From NCBI RefSeq assembly GCF_003144535.1, contig NZ_PHFJ01000002.1, positions 1 to 64,000 of the forward strand: 64,000 bases of DNA. The letters are read 5' to 3'. Shown here piece after piece: positions 1 to 8,613 of this stretch. Position numbers and translations under genes: made by a program. Below the pieces are notes generated by a model. The model had not been told where the DNA came from and made no database searches. It was given only the letters and a program-made list of their open reading frames with translations. The DNA is from Proteus penneri. GTDB lineage: Bacteria; Pseudomonadota; Gammaproteobacteria; Enterobacterales; Enterobacteriaceae. Numbering within the stretch: the stretch's first letter is position 1; each line of letters begins with the position of its first letter.

Positions 1-50
1 GTAGCGATACGTTGAGCTAACCAGTACTAATGAACCGTGAGGCTTAACCT
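1..50 (+). rRNA. rrl: 23S rRNA, 3' end (partial)
   Basis: The first 50 bases match the universally conserved 3' end of enterobacterial 23S rRNA, including the closing GAGGCTTAACCT. The rest of the gene lies to the left of the window. A 5S gene follows on the same strand, so this is the end of an rRNA operon. The exact mature 3' end is uncertain by a base or two. Confidence 0.93.
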
Positions 51-258
51 GACAACACCGAAGGTGTTTTGTCTGAGAGACAAAGATGAATGAAGTAGGC
101 TTGTTTAAGATTGAATATTGCTGGCGACTGACCGAAAGGAAAGAAGCGGGTAATAAAATCGACCAGTTTGTCTGGAACAAACTGGAACAGTGCGGAGCAC
201 TAGCCCCAAAGGGGTGAGTCTCAGGAAGAGACGAATAATTAAAGAATTTAAAGAATTC
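51..258 (+). other. 23S-5S internal transcribed spacer
   Basis: About 208 bases separate the 23S end from the 5S start, roughly twice the E. coli spacing. No tRNA is present. A hairpin made from GACAACACC and GGTGTTTTGTC (51-73) sits at the 23S end, and an inverted pair CCAGTTTGT / ACAAACTGG lies near 162-187. These are probably RNA processing structures. Confidence 0.6.
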
Positions 259-378
259 TGCTTGGCGGCCATAGCGCAACGGTCCCACCTGATCCCATGC
301 CGAACTCAGAAGTGAAACGTTGTAGCGCCGATGGTAGTGTGGGGTCTCCCCATGTGAGAGTAGGGAACTGCCAGGCAT
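259..378 (+). rRNA. rrf: 5S rRNA
   Basis: A 120-base stretch from TGCTTGGCGG to CTGCCAGGCAT matches enterobacterial 5S rRNA almost base for base. It includes the conserved core CCGAACTCAGAAGTGAAAC and complementary ends that close helix I. Placement after 23S and before a strong terminator is standard for the last gene of an rRNA operon. Confidence 0.97.
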
Positions 379-390
379 TAATTAAGACGA

Positions 391-420
391 GAAAGCCAAC
401 CCAATGGGTTGGCTTTTTTG
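391..420 (+). terminator. rRNA operon rho-independent terminator
   Basis: The stem AAGCCAACCC / GGGTTGGCTT is followed by a run of T residues just after the 5S gene. This is a textbook intrinsic terminator for the rRNA transcript. Confidence 0.92.
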
Positions 421-595
421 CGTTTGGGGGTTTTTAAACAGATCAATAAAACAAATCCACATTCAAGGTTTGATATTTTTAATCATTACTCTTGGACTTA
501 TAACCCATAATGTTTCGATATTAATATTATATTGCTGACTCATCATATCTTAAAGGAATACAGAATAGTTGTTCTATTATGAATACTATTTTGTG

Positions 596-964
596 TTACT
601 TTAATTGTTGATAAAGCAATGAACCCGCTACTGCCCCAGCAACATCGTAAGCAAAATCATGCCAGCTCCAACCAGTACCTTCAGGACGACTATCATAAAG
701 CTCTTTTGCTACCCCTAAACTAATCGAAAACGAGAGCCCAATTAATAATCCCTCTCTATGACCATATTTTTGATGATCTGTATACGCATTTGCTCCCGCA
801 GAGGCTGCCATAGAAAATAAGAAATGTTGAGCTTTATCTTTGCCTTGCCAATTATCATTGGCAAAATGAAATGATGTGCACCCATTTAAAGTCATTATTG
901 ATAATAAAATAATCAGAGAGCAATATTTGAGCTTTAATTTCATAAAAAATAAAAGCCTTTTCAT
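596..964 (-). CDS. yfiM: YfiM family lipoprotein
   Basis: A 122-residue protein with a hydrophobic leader ending in LNGC, so Cys29 should be lipidated and the protein anchored to an envelope membrane. The mature part carries YfiM family signatures seen in E. coli: DKAQHF near residue 43, a Gly/Ala-rich segment, KELYDSRPEG, and WSWHDFAYDVAGA near the C terminus. Function is unknown in the family. The neighbour is pssA, as in E. coli, but the kgtP gene that follows in E. coli is absent and the rRNA operon comes next. The start is uncertain: no good ribosome site precedes the first Met, and Met8 (position 943) has a weak AAAGG about 12 bases upstream. Confidence 0.82.
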   Translation of the reverse strand: MKRLLFFMKLKLKYCSLIILLSIMTLNGCTSFHFANDNWQGKDKAQHFLFSMAASAGANAYTDHQKYGHREGLLIGLSFSISLGVAKELYDSRPEGTGWSWHDFAYDVAGAVAGSLLYQQLK

Positions 965-1083
965 TGATAAGAGTGTTTTTAATATAGAAGATTATTAAAG
1001 ATAAAGGTTGATTTGAGAAAACAATATTATTAAACAAAAAAGCCTTGCTGTAATTTAGCAAGGCTTATCGAATGAAGCATTGG

Positions 1084-2442
1084 TTAAAGTATACGGCTAA
1101 TTAATCTATCAACACGAATACGTCGTAACCGCTTGATTAATTTTTTCACTTTAAGTGGGTAAAGCTTAATACTTTCTAGCTCTTGGTAGTGTTTTACAAT
1201 ACGTGTTTTTTGGCGAATACAATCTAGCTCTTTATGCCGTTGTTCATGCAATTCATGTTTAGGATCATGAATTAATATCGCATTTTCTAAATCTAATCCC
1301 CATGCTCGTGGGTTAAGATTATTACCTGTAATCAATTGCCAATTATCATCAACCCACATACCTTTTAAGTGATAGGTATTATCACCGTCTTTCCAGAGCC
1401 TTACTGTTAATTGGTCATTATCAATAAACCGCTGGAAACGCTGGGTAAATTTACGCAGATTGATCTCATAGAGATAAGGTAGGGCTCCAATAATTTTAAA
1501 CGGCTCTTCAGGTGGAATATAAAAGTCATTTGCCGTTTTATCACCAATAATAATTTCGACTTGTTTGCCATTTCTTAATAAATGGCTGATTTGACGAACA
1601 AGGATCGCTGGTAAATTAAAATAAGGTGTGCAAATAACTAATTTTTCTTCTGTAGAAGCCATTAGGTGAGAAATGGTCTTATTTAAGATATTTTTCTTAC
1701 CTAAACCTACTAAAGGCGTGACGGCTAATTCATGATTAGAAGCATTGGTTTTAATATCATAGCCATCACGCGTGCGTAAATTAAAACGAAATTGACGTAT
1801 GCAATTTTTTATTTCAGCACAACGAACTCTATCTTTAATATCAAGACGTTGAATCGCTTCAGATTGCAGAAGATCGTCCACAATAAACTGTTTCATTGTG
1901 GTTGCTAATTCACTATTTTGAATAATATGATATCGGTCATAGCGATATTTATCTAGCTTATGCAAATACACATTATTAATGCTTGCACCACTATAAATAA
2001 CCGTATCATCAAAGATAAAGCCTTTAAGGTGTAATACACCTAGCGCTTCACGAGTATTAACAGGTATCCCATAAATAGGGAGCTCTATATCAGGATGCTG
2101 TTGTGCAACATGGTAATACCAATCTGCATTTGTCGCATCAGCAGAGACACCAATTCGCCCACGTTGAGCTCTGTGCCAGTCAACAATAACGGTAATGGAT
2201 AATTCAGGACGTTGTTGTTTTGCGGTGTAAAGCGCATCAAGGATTTCTTCACCAGCCTCATCGTGCTCTAGGTAAAGAGCTGTAATAAAGATCTCTTTTT
2301 GGGCTTGAGCAATATATTTCAATAAGGTGCTGCGAAACGCGGATGTTTGATAAAGCGTTTCAACATCAGCAACTGACTGAGCTAATTTAGGCAGTTGTGC
2401 AAGGTGTTGTTGATGCTTAGCAAGTTTTAGTTTAGACAACAT
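1084..2442 (-). CDS. pssA: CDP-diacylglycerol-serine O-phosphatidyltransferase
   Basis: PssA makes phosphatidylserine from CDP-diacylglycerol and L-serine, the first committed step toward phosphatidylethanolamine, the major membrane lipid. It is a peripheral membrane enzyme of the phospholipase D superfamily. Two HxK motifs are visible: HLK near residue 138 and HLKGMWVDD near residue 358, the second followed by ITGNNLNPRAW. The basic C terminus (KKLIKRLRRIR) fits binding to acidic lipid. An ATG one codon after a GTG gives 452 residues, close to the 451 of E. coli. It lies between yfiM and patZ, as in E. coli. It is more similar to the enterobacterial proteins than to Gram-positive PssA, which is an unrelated integral membrane type. 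Confidence 0.96.
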   Translation of the reverse strand: MLSKLKLAKHQQHLAQLPKLAQSVADVETLYQTSAFRSTLLKYIAQAQKEIFITALYLEHDEAGEEILDALYTAKQQRPELSITVIVDWHRAQRGRIGVSADATNADWYYHVAQQHPDIELPIYGIPVNTREALGVLHLKGFIFDDTVIYSGASINNVYLHKLDKYRYDRYHIIQNSELATTMKQFIVDDLLQSEAIQRLDIKDRVRCAEIKNCIRQFRFNLRTRDGYDIKTNASNHELAVTPLVGLGKKNILNKTISHLMASTEEKLVICTPYFNLPAILVRQISHLLRNGKQVEIIIGDKTANDFYIPPEEPFKIIGALPYLYEINLRKFTQRFQRFIDNDQLTVRLWKDGDNTYHLKGMWVDDNWQLITGNNLNPRAWGLDLENAILIHDPKHELHEQRHKELDCIRQKTRIVKHYQELESIKLYPLKVKKLIKRLRRIRVDRLISRIL

Positions 2443-2620
2443 CACAGTGCTTAATTCTCTTGTTTATGATGGCAGATGGAGCCATCGTCCATGTGGATTT
2501 TCTTTAACCGATCTACTGATCATAACATTAGTTATATGGGATGTACGCATAAAATCATCATATATAGCTAATTTATCAAAGGATGCGTGAACAATCACAT
2601 AAAGAAACTTTCTTTTATGA

Positions 2621-5290
2621 TTATAGCATTAGGCTATTTTTTGATGGTTCAAGCTGCAAATCAAGATTGACTATTCCTTCATCAAATTGTACTTCAACAG
2701 AAAACCCTAGTTTTTTTGCTAAACTTATCATGTTGCGATTTTCAGGCATGGTTATTGCGGTTAAACGTTTAATGCCATGTTCTCTAGTATAGTTAATAAG
2801 TTTAGTCATAAGTTGATGGCCTAGGGTATTTCCTTTTAAATCAGAACGAACAAGAATAGCAAATTCTGCATGTTGATTATCTGGATCTGCCATTGCACGG
2901 GCAACACCAATGATTTCAGGCTGATCTTCAGGATTTCGGATTGCGACAAAAGCCATTTCTCGATCGTAATCAATTTGTGTCATATTCGCGAGATCGTCAT
3001 GTGTAAACTCACTGATTTCACTAAAATAACGATAGTAAAGATCTTCTTTTGTCACTTGGTTAATAAACGTTTTTAGTAGAGGTTCGTCCTCAGGTAAAAT
3101 AGGGCGAATAAAACAAGGATTACTATCTCTTAAATAAAATGTTTCTTCTAATTCATTAGGATAAGGGCGGATAGAGAGCCTTTGGTGAGGATCACCTTGC
3201 AGTGGAGCTAACTCCATTGCAACATCTAATAGTGTAAAATCATTGCCAGAAGCCAGTAATGGGTGAATATCTAGCCTAACTATTTGTGGACAATCTAAAA
3301 GTAGGTGAGAAACCTGTACCAAAAAATGGCTTAAACTTAAGATATTTAGAGGCTGTAAAGCACTTCTTGGTTGTATCTTTCCGCTTTTTATCGCATTAAT
3401 AACCAGATAGCGAGCAAGCGCCATATTAAGAGGTGGCAAAGCAACTGCGGCTTTCGTTTCTATTTGCCACTCAACTCCCCCTTCACCTAATACAATTAAT
3501 GGGCCAAAAATCGGATCTTGCTCTATTGCGACTCGTAGTTCTTGAGAGCCTGCTCGATTTGCCATACTTTGCACTAATAAACCCTGAATTTGAGCCTCAG
3601 GGTAGAGTTCGGTTACTCGTTCAATAATGGCATGGGCCGCTGATGAAACTTCAGTGCTGTCACGTAGGTAAAGCATGACACCTTGTACTTCAGATTTATG
3701 AGGAATATCAGGAGAACGTAATTTTAGTGCAACGGGATAGCCAATTTTTTCCGCTATATTTACAGCTTCTTGTGCATTATGAGCAATCCAAGTAGGAAGT
3801 GTATTAAAACCGTAAGCGTCCATAATGGGCTGAACTTGGTGTGTATCTAATCGATATTGCTTATTTTTTAATGCTTCTTCAATGCAACGATGTGCTTGTT
3901 GCGTATTCATTTTGACATCTAAAGGTAATGCTGGCGTTTCTTTTAATTGTTTCTGATTTCGACGATATTCCACCATATGCATAAATGCGGTGACGGCACC
4001 TTCGGGTGTTCGGTAGGTTGGAATTCCTGCTTCACTAAATAATTTACGCGATTGCTGAGATGAATATTCTCCACCCCAGTTAGTAAAAACGGTGAGCCAT
4101 TTTCGTCTAGGATGCTGATTAATTGCTGCTATGACGCGTTGTGCTGTTTCAATACTAGGTGCAATAGCACTTGGGGTATGAATAAGTAATAAAGCGTCAT
4201 GATCATGACTATCTAATAAGCAATTGAGCGTTGCAATATAGCGATCAACGGTTGTATCATCACCTAAGTTTAGTGGGTTACGAATGCTATTTTCTTCTTG
4301 AATAACATTTTGTAGTTTTTGCATTGTTTCATCTGTCAGTTTCGCCAGCTTACCTGAATGCAAAAATAACTCATCTATCGCCATGGCCGCAGGCGCAGAG
4401 CCATTGCTCATAATCATCAATCTTTCGCCTTTTAAAGGCGTCATATAGCTAAGTGTTTCAACGGCAGAAAACATTTCATGGGTATCTTGTACTCGTAATA
4501 ACCCCGCACGTTGAAAAGCAGCATCATAAGCGACGTCATAACTCGGTGTATCGCCTAATAACAGTTGAGCTTTTTGAGTACGACCGCTTTTTATCACCAA
4601 AATCGGTTTGTTACGCGAAGCACTACGAGATGCCGACATAAAACGTCGTGCATCTTTGATATGTTCGAGGTGCAATAAAATAGCGCTGGTTTTACTGTCT
4701 CTTGCTAGAAAATCTAATAAATCATCAACTTGGATATCTTGGTTATCACCTAACGCAATAAAATAGGAAAAACCAATATTACGATAATAAGCCCAATCTA
4801 AAATCGTATTGGCGACAGCCGCTGATTGAGAAATAAACGCCAACTTTCCTTTTTTAACTGGCAGAGGTGAAAAGCTGGCATTTAAACCTTGCCACGGCGC
4901 TAAAAGCCCCAAGCTATTTGGGCCAAGTAAGCGGATGTGATATTGCTGGCAAAGTAATTTTATTGGTTGAAATTGTTCAGGTTGTGCGGAAAGCACAATA
5001 ACGGCTTTACAACCTGATTCACCTAATTGTTTTAGTAGCTCAAGGTTGCGGTGATGATGTGTACAAATAATCGCGAGATCAGGGATCTGAGGTAATTTAT
5101 CAATAGAAGGATAAGTAAAAACACCAGAAACAGAGCCACGAGAGGGATTAATCGGAAATACTGGGCCATTAAACCCGCCGCTGAGCAGGTTTCTCATCAT
5201 TGTTGTTCCTGCTCGATCCAATTTTTCAGAGGCACCGATCACTGCAATAGATTTAGGACGTAATAGTGCTTCAAGACCTCGTTGGCTCAT
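2621..5290 (-). CDS. patZ: Protein lysine acetyltransferase PatZ (Pka)
   Basis: A large enzyme of 889 residues that acetylates lysines of proteins such as acetyl-CoA synthetase, using acetyl-CoA. The N-terminal two thirds resemble ADP-forming acyl-CoA ligases: a CoA-binding Rossmann domain from about residue 5 (SIAVIGASEK), a ligase domain, then an ATP-grasp-like domain near 480-700. The C-terminal 160 residues form a GNAT acetyltransferase domain (ARAMADPDNQHAEFAILVR, then LGHQLMTKLI). A GTG two codons upstream gives a longer frame. The ATG at 5290 is preferred because GGAG lies six bases upstream and the protein then begins MSQRGLEALL as in E. coli. It follows tapT by about 30 bases, so the two are probably co-transcribed. 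Confidence 0.94.
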   Translation of the reverse strand: MSQRGLEALLRPKSIAVIGASEKLDRAGTTMMRNLLSGGFNGPVFPINPSRGSVSGVFTYPSIDKLPQIPDLAIICTHHHRNLELLKQLGESGCKAVIVLSAQPEQFQPIKLLCQQYHIRLLGPNSLGLLAPWQGLNASFSPLPVKKGKLAFISQSAAVANTILDWAYYRNIGFSYFIALGDNQDIQVDDLLDFLARDSKTSAILLHLEHIKDARRFMSASRSASRNKPILVIKSGRTQKAQLLLGDTPSYDVAYDAAFQRAGLLRVQDTHEMFSAVETLSYMTPLKGERLMIMSNGSAPAAMAIDELFLHSGKLAKLTDETMQKLQNVIQEENSIRNPLNLGDDTTVDRYIATLNCLLDSHDHDALLLIHTPSAIAPSIETAQRVIAAINQHPRRKWLTVFTNWGGEYSSQQSRKLFSEAGIPTYRTPEGAVTAFMHMVEYRRNQKQLKETPALPLDVKMNTQQAHRCIEEALKNKQYRLDTHQVQPIMDAYGFNTLPTWIAHNAQEAVNIAEKIGYPVALKLRSPDIPHKSEVQGVMLYLRDSTEVSSAAHAIIERVTELYPEAQIQGLLVQSMANRAGSQELRVAIEQDPIFGPLIVLGEGGVEWQIETKAAVALPPLNMALARYLVINAIKSGKIQPRSALQPLNILSLSHFLVQVSHLLLDCPQIVRLDIHPLLASGNDFTLLDVAMELAPLQGDPHQRLSIRPYPNELEETFYLRDSNPCFIRPILPEDEPLLKTFINQVTKEDLYYRYFSEISEFTHDDLANMTQIDYDREMAFVAIRNPEDQPEIIGVARAMADPDNQHAEFAILVRSDLKGNTLGHQLMTKLINYTREHGIKRLTAITMPENRNMISLAKKLGFSVEVQFDEGIVNLDLQLEPSKNSLML

Positions 5291-5318
5291 ATTCACTCCA
5301 GCGTTTCATTATCAACTG

Positions 5319-6020
5319 CTATTCAATGTAGCTGATTTGCTCTTCTTTTGCCTGACTTCGGTCTGGTTTTCCAAGTAAATATTGTTGACGAAAGTAACTA
5401 AAATGAGAAAAAAGTTGTTGTGAAGCTTGAATATCGCCGACATTCTCTAAAATAGAAGCCGCAACTTCTGCAGTACAATGTTGATCCTCTCTTGCTGCTT
5501 GGCGAAGTACATAGTCACATTTGCTGGCTTCATTTAAAGAGAAGATGGGCAGAGCATCAAGATAGGGGCTTTTGCGAAACATTTTTCGTGCTTCACTCCA
5601 AGTACCATCAAGAAGGATAAATAAAGGTGGTTTGCTATTTGCAGGGAGTTGGTTGTATACAATACGTTCTTTTGATGCATAGCTTTCAGGGAAGACAACA
5701 TAAGCTTGCCTTTCTGGTGTATTGATTAGATCAAGCAAGGCCTGTTCTGGAGTCGTTCGGGACCATAAAAAAGCCTGTGTGTCTGGTAATACATCGGCAA
5801 TTAATTTCCCCGTATTACTTGGCTTCATCACTTCAGTATCATACATCAATAAACAGAATTGACTTTTTGCTGGTTGATTGACAATCGTATCACAAAGACA
5901 CTGTTTTTCTGGTAATAAGCAAAAAGTGCAACGTTTTGTACGAAAACCTCGCGCTTTAAAAGGACGAGTTGAAATTGAAAGTCGATATTGACGAAGTCGA
6001 GAGACTGCATTGTTACGCAT
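5319..6020 (-). CDS. tapT: tRNA-uridine aminocarboxypropyltransferase (DTW domain)
   Basis: TapT (formerly YfiP) uses S-adenosylmethionine to place the 3-amino-3-carboxypropyl group on uridine 47 of tRNAs. The 233-residue protein has the DTW signature as DGTW at residues 138-141, followed by SEARKM, and an N-terminal cysteine cluster (Cys31, Cys34, Cys41, Cys43) that probably binds a metal. It is upstream of patZ in the same order as E. coli yfiP-yfiQ. In E. coli the next gene is trxC; here the neighbour is a divergent protease-like gene. Confidence 0.9.
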   Translation of the reverse strand: MRNNAVSRLRQYRLSISTRPFKARGFRTKRCTFCLLPEKQCLCDTIVNQPAKSQFCLLMYDTEVMKPSNTGKLIADVLPDTQAFLWSRTTPEQALLDLINTPERQAYVVFPESYASKERIVYNQLPANSKPPLFILLDGTWSEARKMFRKSPYLDALPIFSLNEASKCDYVLRQAAREDQHCTAEVAASILENVGDIQASQQLFSHFSYFRQQYLLGKPDRSQAKEEQISYIE

Positions 6021-6159
6021 AACAGATTGACCAATACTGATAAAAAAGAATCGAATATTATCATGATACCCAAAGGTCTACTATCAGTTGTTTTTTTTAT
6101 GAAAGTTAATTTATAGGATGGTAATAGGATTATTATTATTTAATAAGTTGTGGTGACAT

Positions 6160-7218
6160 ATGAATATAACGCCAATCTCTTTTATAGCGAATCAACAGAG
6201 TATTAACGATAATGAAATTCAAAAGCTATTTGATAGCTTTGGTATTAAACTTTGTAATATTAATATTGCTAAAAGTCAAATAGATAAACTCGCTGATTCA
6301 ATAAGAAATGGAAGTTCAAAAGATTTAGAATATTTAGTTAATATCATGTTTCATGAAAATAAAGAAATAAGCTTATATGCCACTAATCAACTCTATTTAA
6401 TTTATTCAAAATTAAATAATTCAATAAGAGGTGATATTAAAGAATTTATTAAATCACTCTATGAAATAAAAGTAAGAGACGATAAAGAATATTTCAAAGA
6501 GCGACCTTTATTAAGCGCCATGGCTTGTGGGGATGCGATTGCTGGGCAACAGGGAAAAGGGAATAATGTTTTTATCTCAGCGATTGATAATTATTTAAAT
6601 ATAGAATCTACTAAAAGCGTGTTTGCTAATAATGCTGAAAGCGTAAGTAGCAGTAATCGTTATATCTCTGCATCAGAATTACAGTCTTGGGTTTCACTTC
6701 AATCCTATCAATGTGATATTGGTCACTATGAAACAATACTTAATAAAATAGAAAAGAATAATAAATCTGATGAGTTAAAAAATCATGTGGTTTTAGTCAA
6801 CGGTAACCATTGGGTTGCTTTATTTACTTATAAAAATAGCTGTTTTTTATGTGATTCATTATCTTCAAACAAAGAAGATAATGATGAACGTCATAAATTA
6901 TTATCTAGACTAGAAAAAAAAGGATTTAATACCTTTAATATAGAAGATAACTTACAAAAAAATGTGCCTAATGGCTGTGGTCTTTTTGCGCTTAATTATA
7001 TTGATAGTTTACAAAATGAATTAAATAACTTAAATAATGGAAAAGAAACTGATTTAACATCCACAATAGAAACGGTATTACACAATACAGGGAAAAATTT
7101 TCTTAACCTGAGTGATGAAGAGCAAACTACATTTAATCATGATTTTAGGAAAACATTAATCATGGATACACTTTTTAATTTTTTAAATCTAGTAATGAAT
7201 AGCTCTCTTACATATTGA
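6160..7218 (+). CDS. CE-clan cysteine protease, ElaD/SseL-like (putative deubiquitinase)
   Basis: A 352-residue protein with no signal peptide or membrane segment. Its second half carries the layout of CE-clan (Ulp1/SENP, ElaD, SseL, YopJ) proteases: a His in NGNHWVAL (His217), an acidic residue after a hydrophobic strand in FLCDSL (Asp232), and a Cys in NGCGLFALNY (Cys273). Gln266 lies seven residues before the Cys and may help form the oxyanion hole. The first 120 residues are helical-looking and resemble the N-terminal part of enterobacterial ElaD/SseL proteins. Relatives remove ubiquitin from host proteins after type III secretion; that role here is inferred only. The gene is visibly AT-rich and sits where E. 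coli has trxC, which suggests transfer. A GGTGA lies just before the ATG. Confidence 0.72.
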   Translation: MNITPISFIANQQSINDNEIQKLFDSFGIKLCNINIAKSQIDKLADSIRNGSSKDLEYLVNIMFHENKEISLYATNQLYLIYSKLNNSIRGDIKEFIKSLYEIKVRDDKEYFKERPLLSAMACGDAIAGQQGKGNNVFISAIDNYLNIESTKSVFANNAESVSSSNRYISASELQSWVSLQSYQCDIGHYETILNKIEKNNKSDELKNHVVLVNGNHWVALFTYKNSCFLCDSLSSNKEDNDERHKLLSRLEKKGFNTFNIEDNLQKNVPNGCGLFALNYIDSLQNELNNLNNGKETDLTSTIETVLHNTGKNFLNLSDEEQTTFNHDFRKTLIMDTLFNFLNLVMNSSLTY

Positions 7219-7376
7219 TATACCGATTGTTTTTTATTGAGAAAAAGTTAAATCTAATTTTATTTTTAAAGTGAGAGTTTTTTGATATAGGTTTATCTCT
7301 TACTCTGCGTGATTCTCTCGGTGACAGTTGCTAAACTATCATGTAATCTGCGCCCCTATTGCAGTTGGAGAGACAA

Positions 7377-8519
7377 ATGAACGATTCTTATGAAGGTAAA
7401 AACGGCAAAGTAAAAGTGATGTATGTCCGTAGTGAGGACAATGCCGATAATAAACCTAAAAAACCACCCCGCCGTCCTGAAAATGGTCGTGGTGATAACC
7501 GTAACGACAAAAATCGTGATAATAGACGTGGTGATAGCCGCGACGATAAAAATCGCGATAACAGACGTGGTGATAACAAATTTTCTCGTCGCGATGACCG
7601 CGGTGCAGCAGGTAAGCCTTCAGGGCGTGGCGCATCACGTAATGAATCAAAACCTTCTCGCGATAGCGAAGGCGGAAGTTTTTCTCCATGGAAAACGGTT
7701 TCTCGCCCTGCTGGTGAAGAGGCAATTAAAGAGCACGATGGCATTACTGGTAAGAGCCAAATCGATCCAGAACAGCTACGTCGCCAGCGTTTAGAAGAAA
7801 CTCGCATTTATGGTGAAAATGCCTGTCAGGCAATGTTTAAAAATCGTCCTGACGCGATTGTTCGTGCTTGGTTTTTACAAGATGTGACACCACGCTTTCG
7901 TGATGCACTAAAATGGATGGCTGCAAATCGTAAAGCCTATCACGTTGTTGAAGAAGAAGAGATGGTCAAAGCCGCCCGTACCGATCACCATGGTGGTGTA
8001 TGCTTCTTAATTAAAAAACGTGTCGGTCATGATGCAGAAACTTATCTGAAAGATGCACCTGAACATGATTGCGTATTAGCACTTGAAGATGTGGGGAATC
8101 CACATAACGTAGGTGCAATTATGCGTAGTTGTGCGCATTTTGGTGTGAAAGGGGTTATTTCTCCTGATTCTGCTGTATTAGAATCTGGTGCGGCTGTTCG
8201 TACCGCAGAAGGTGGCGCTGAATATATCCAAGGTATTGATGCTGATAATTTTGCTCAAACTTTAGATAAATTTAAAAAGGCGGGTTATACACTAGTGGCA
8301 ACATCAAGCCATAAAGGCAGTGTGCCATTATCAAAAGCACAATTACCAGCGAAAATGGTACTTATCTTAGGTCAAGAGAAAGATGGCTTAAGTGAAAGCA
8401 CTTTAAATCAAGGTGATATGAGCATTTACATCGGTGGTACTGGACACGTTGAAAGCTTAAACGTTTCTGTAGCTTCAGGTGTATTATTAGCAGAATGGTG
8501 GCGTCAGCACCAAGGCTAA
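7377..8519 (+). CDS. yfiF: SpoU/TrmH family RNA methyltransferase YfiF
   Basis: A predicted RNA 2'-O-ribose methyltransferase whose target is not established. The C-terminal half shows SPOUT motifs: [16 protein letters not shown], then [12 protein letters not shown], then [17 protein letters not shown] substrate-binding domain ([12 protein letters not shown]) lies before it. The N-terminal 110 residues are a low-complexity Arg/Asn/Asp/Gly tail with a 13-residue repeat, likely an RNA-binding disordered arm. The frame could start at a TTG at 7359, but the ATG at 7377 has GGAG seven bases upstream and gives [19 protein letters not shown], close to the E. coli N terminus. The protein is then 380 residues, longer than E. 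coli YfiF because of the tail. Confidence 0.9.
   Translation: MNDSYEGKNGKVKVMYVRSEDNADNKPKKPPRRPENGRGDNRNDKNRDNRRGDSRDDKNRDNRRGDNKFSRRDDRGAAGKPSGRGASRNESKPSRDSEGGSFSPWKTVSRPAGEEAIKEHDGITGKSQIDPEQLRRQRLEETRIYGENACQAMFKNRPDAIVRAWFLQDVTPRFRDALKWMAANRKAYHVVEEEEMVKAARTDHHGGVCFLIKKRVGHDAETYLKDAPEHDCVLALEDVGNPHNVGAIMRSCAHFGVKGVISPDSAVLESGAAVRTAEGGAEYIQGIDADNFAQTLDKFKKAGYTLVATSSHKGSVPLSKAQLPAKMVLILGQEKDGLSESTLNQGDMSIYIGGTGHVESLNVSVASGVLLAEWWRQHQG
7488..7577 (+). repeat. 39-bp imperfect tandem repeat inside yfiF
   Basis: Two adjacent 39-base units (7488-7526 and 7527-7565) and a 12-base partial third copy encode [13 protein letters not shown]-like units. The copies differ at third codon positions and a few others, so the repeat is not recent. 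It stays in frame. Confidence 0.8.
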
Positions 8520-8545
8520 TTGCTTTATAGTGTTAAATAAAAAAT

Positions 8546-8590
8546 GATAAAAAACCGCTTAATCATTGTGATTTAAGCGGTTTTTTTTAT
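8546..8590. terminator. Bidirectional terminator between yfiF and emrB
   Basis: The inverted repeat AACCGCTTAA(A)TCA around a short loop is followed by eight T residues on the plus strand and preceded by a run of A residues. It can end both convergent genes, yfiF and emrB. Confidence 0.88.
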
Positions 8591-8613
8591 GTATAAGATC
8601 TACGTGAATTGCG

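Noticed and set aside
7388-7807. Arg/Ser-rich 139-residue reading frame on the minus strand
   Set aside because: It is antisense to the low-complexity N-terminal arm of yfiF. The repeat makes long open frames on both strands; there is no ribosome site or family match.
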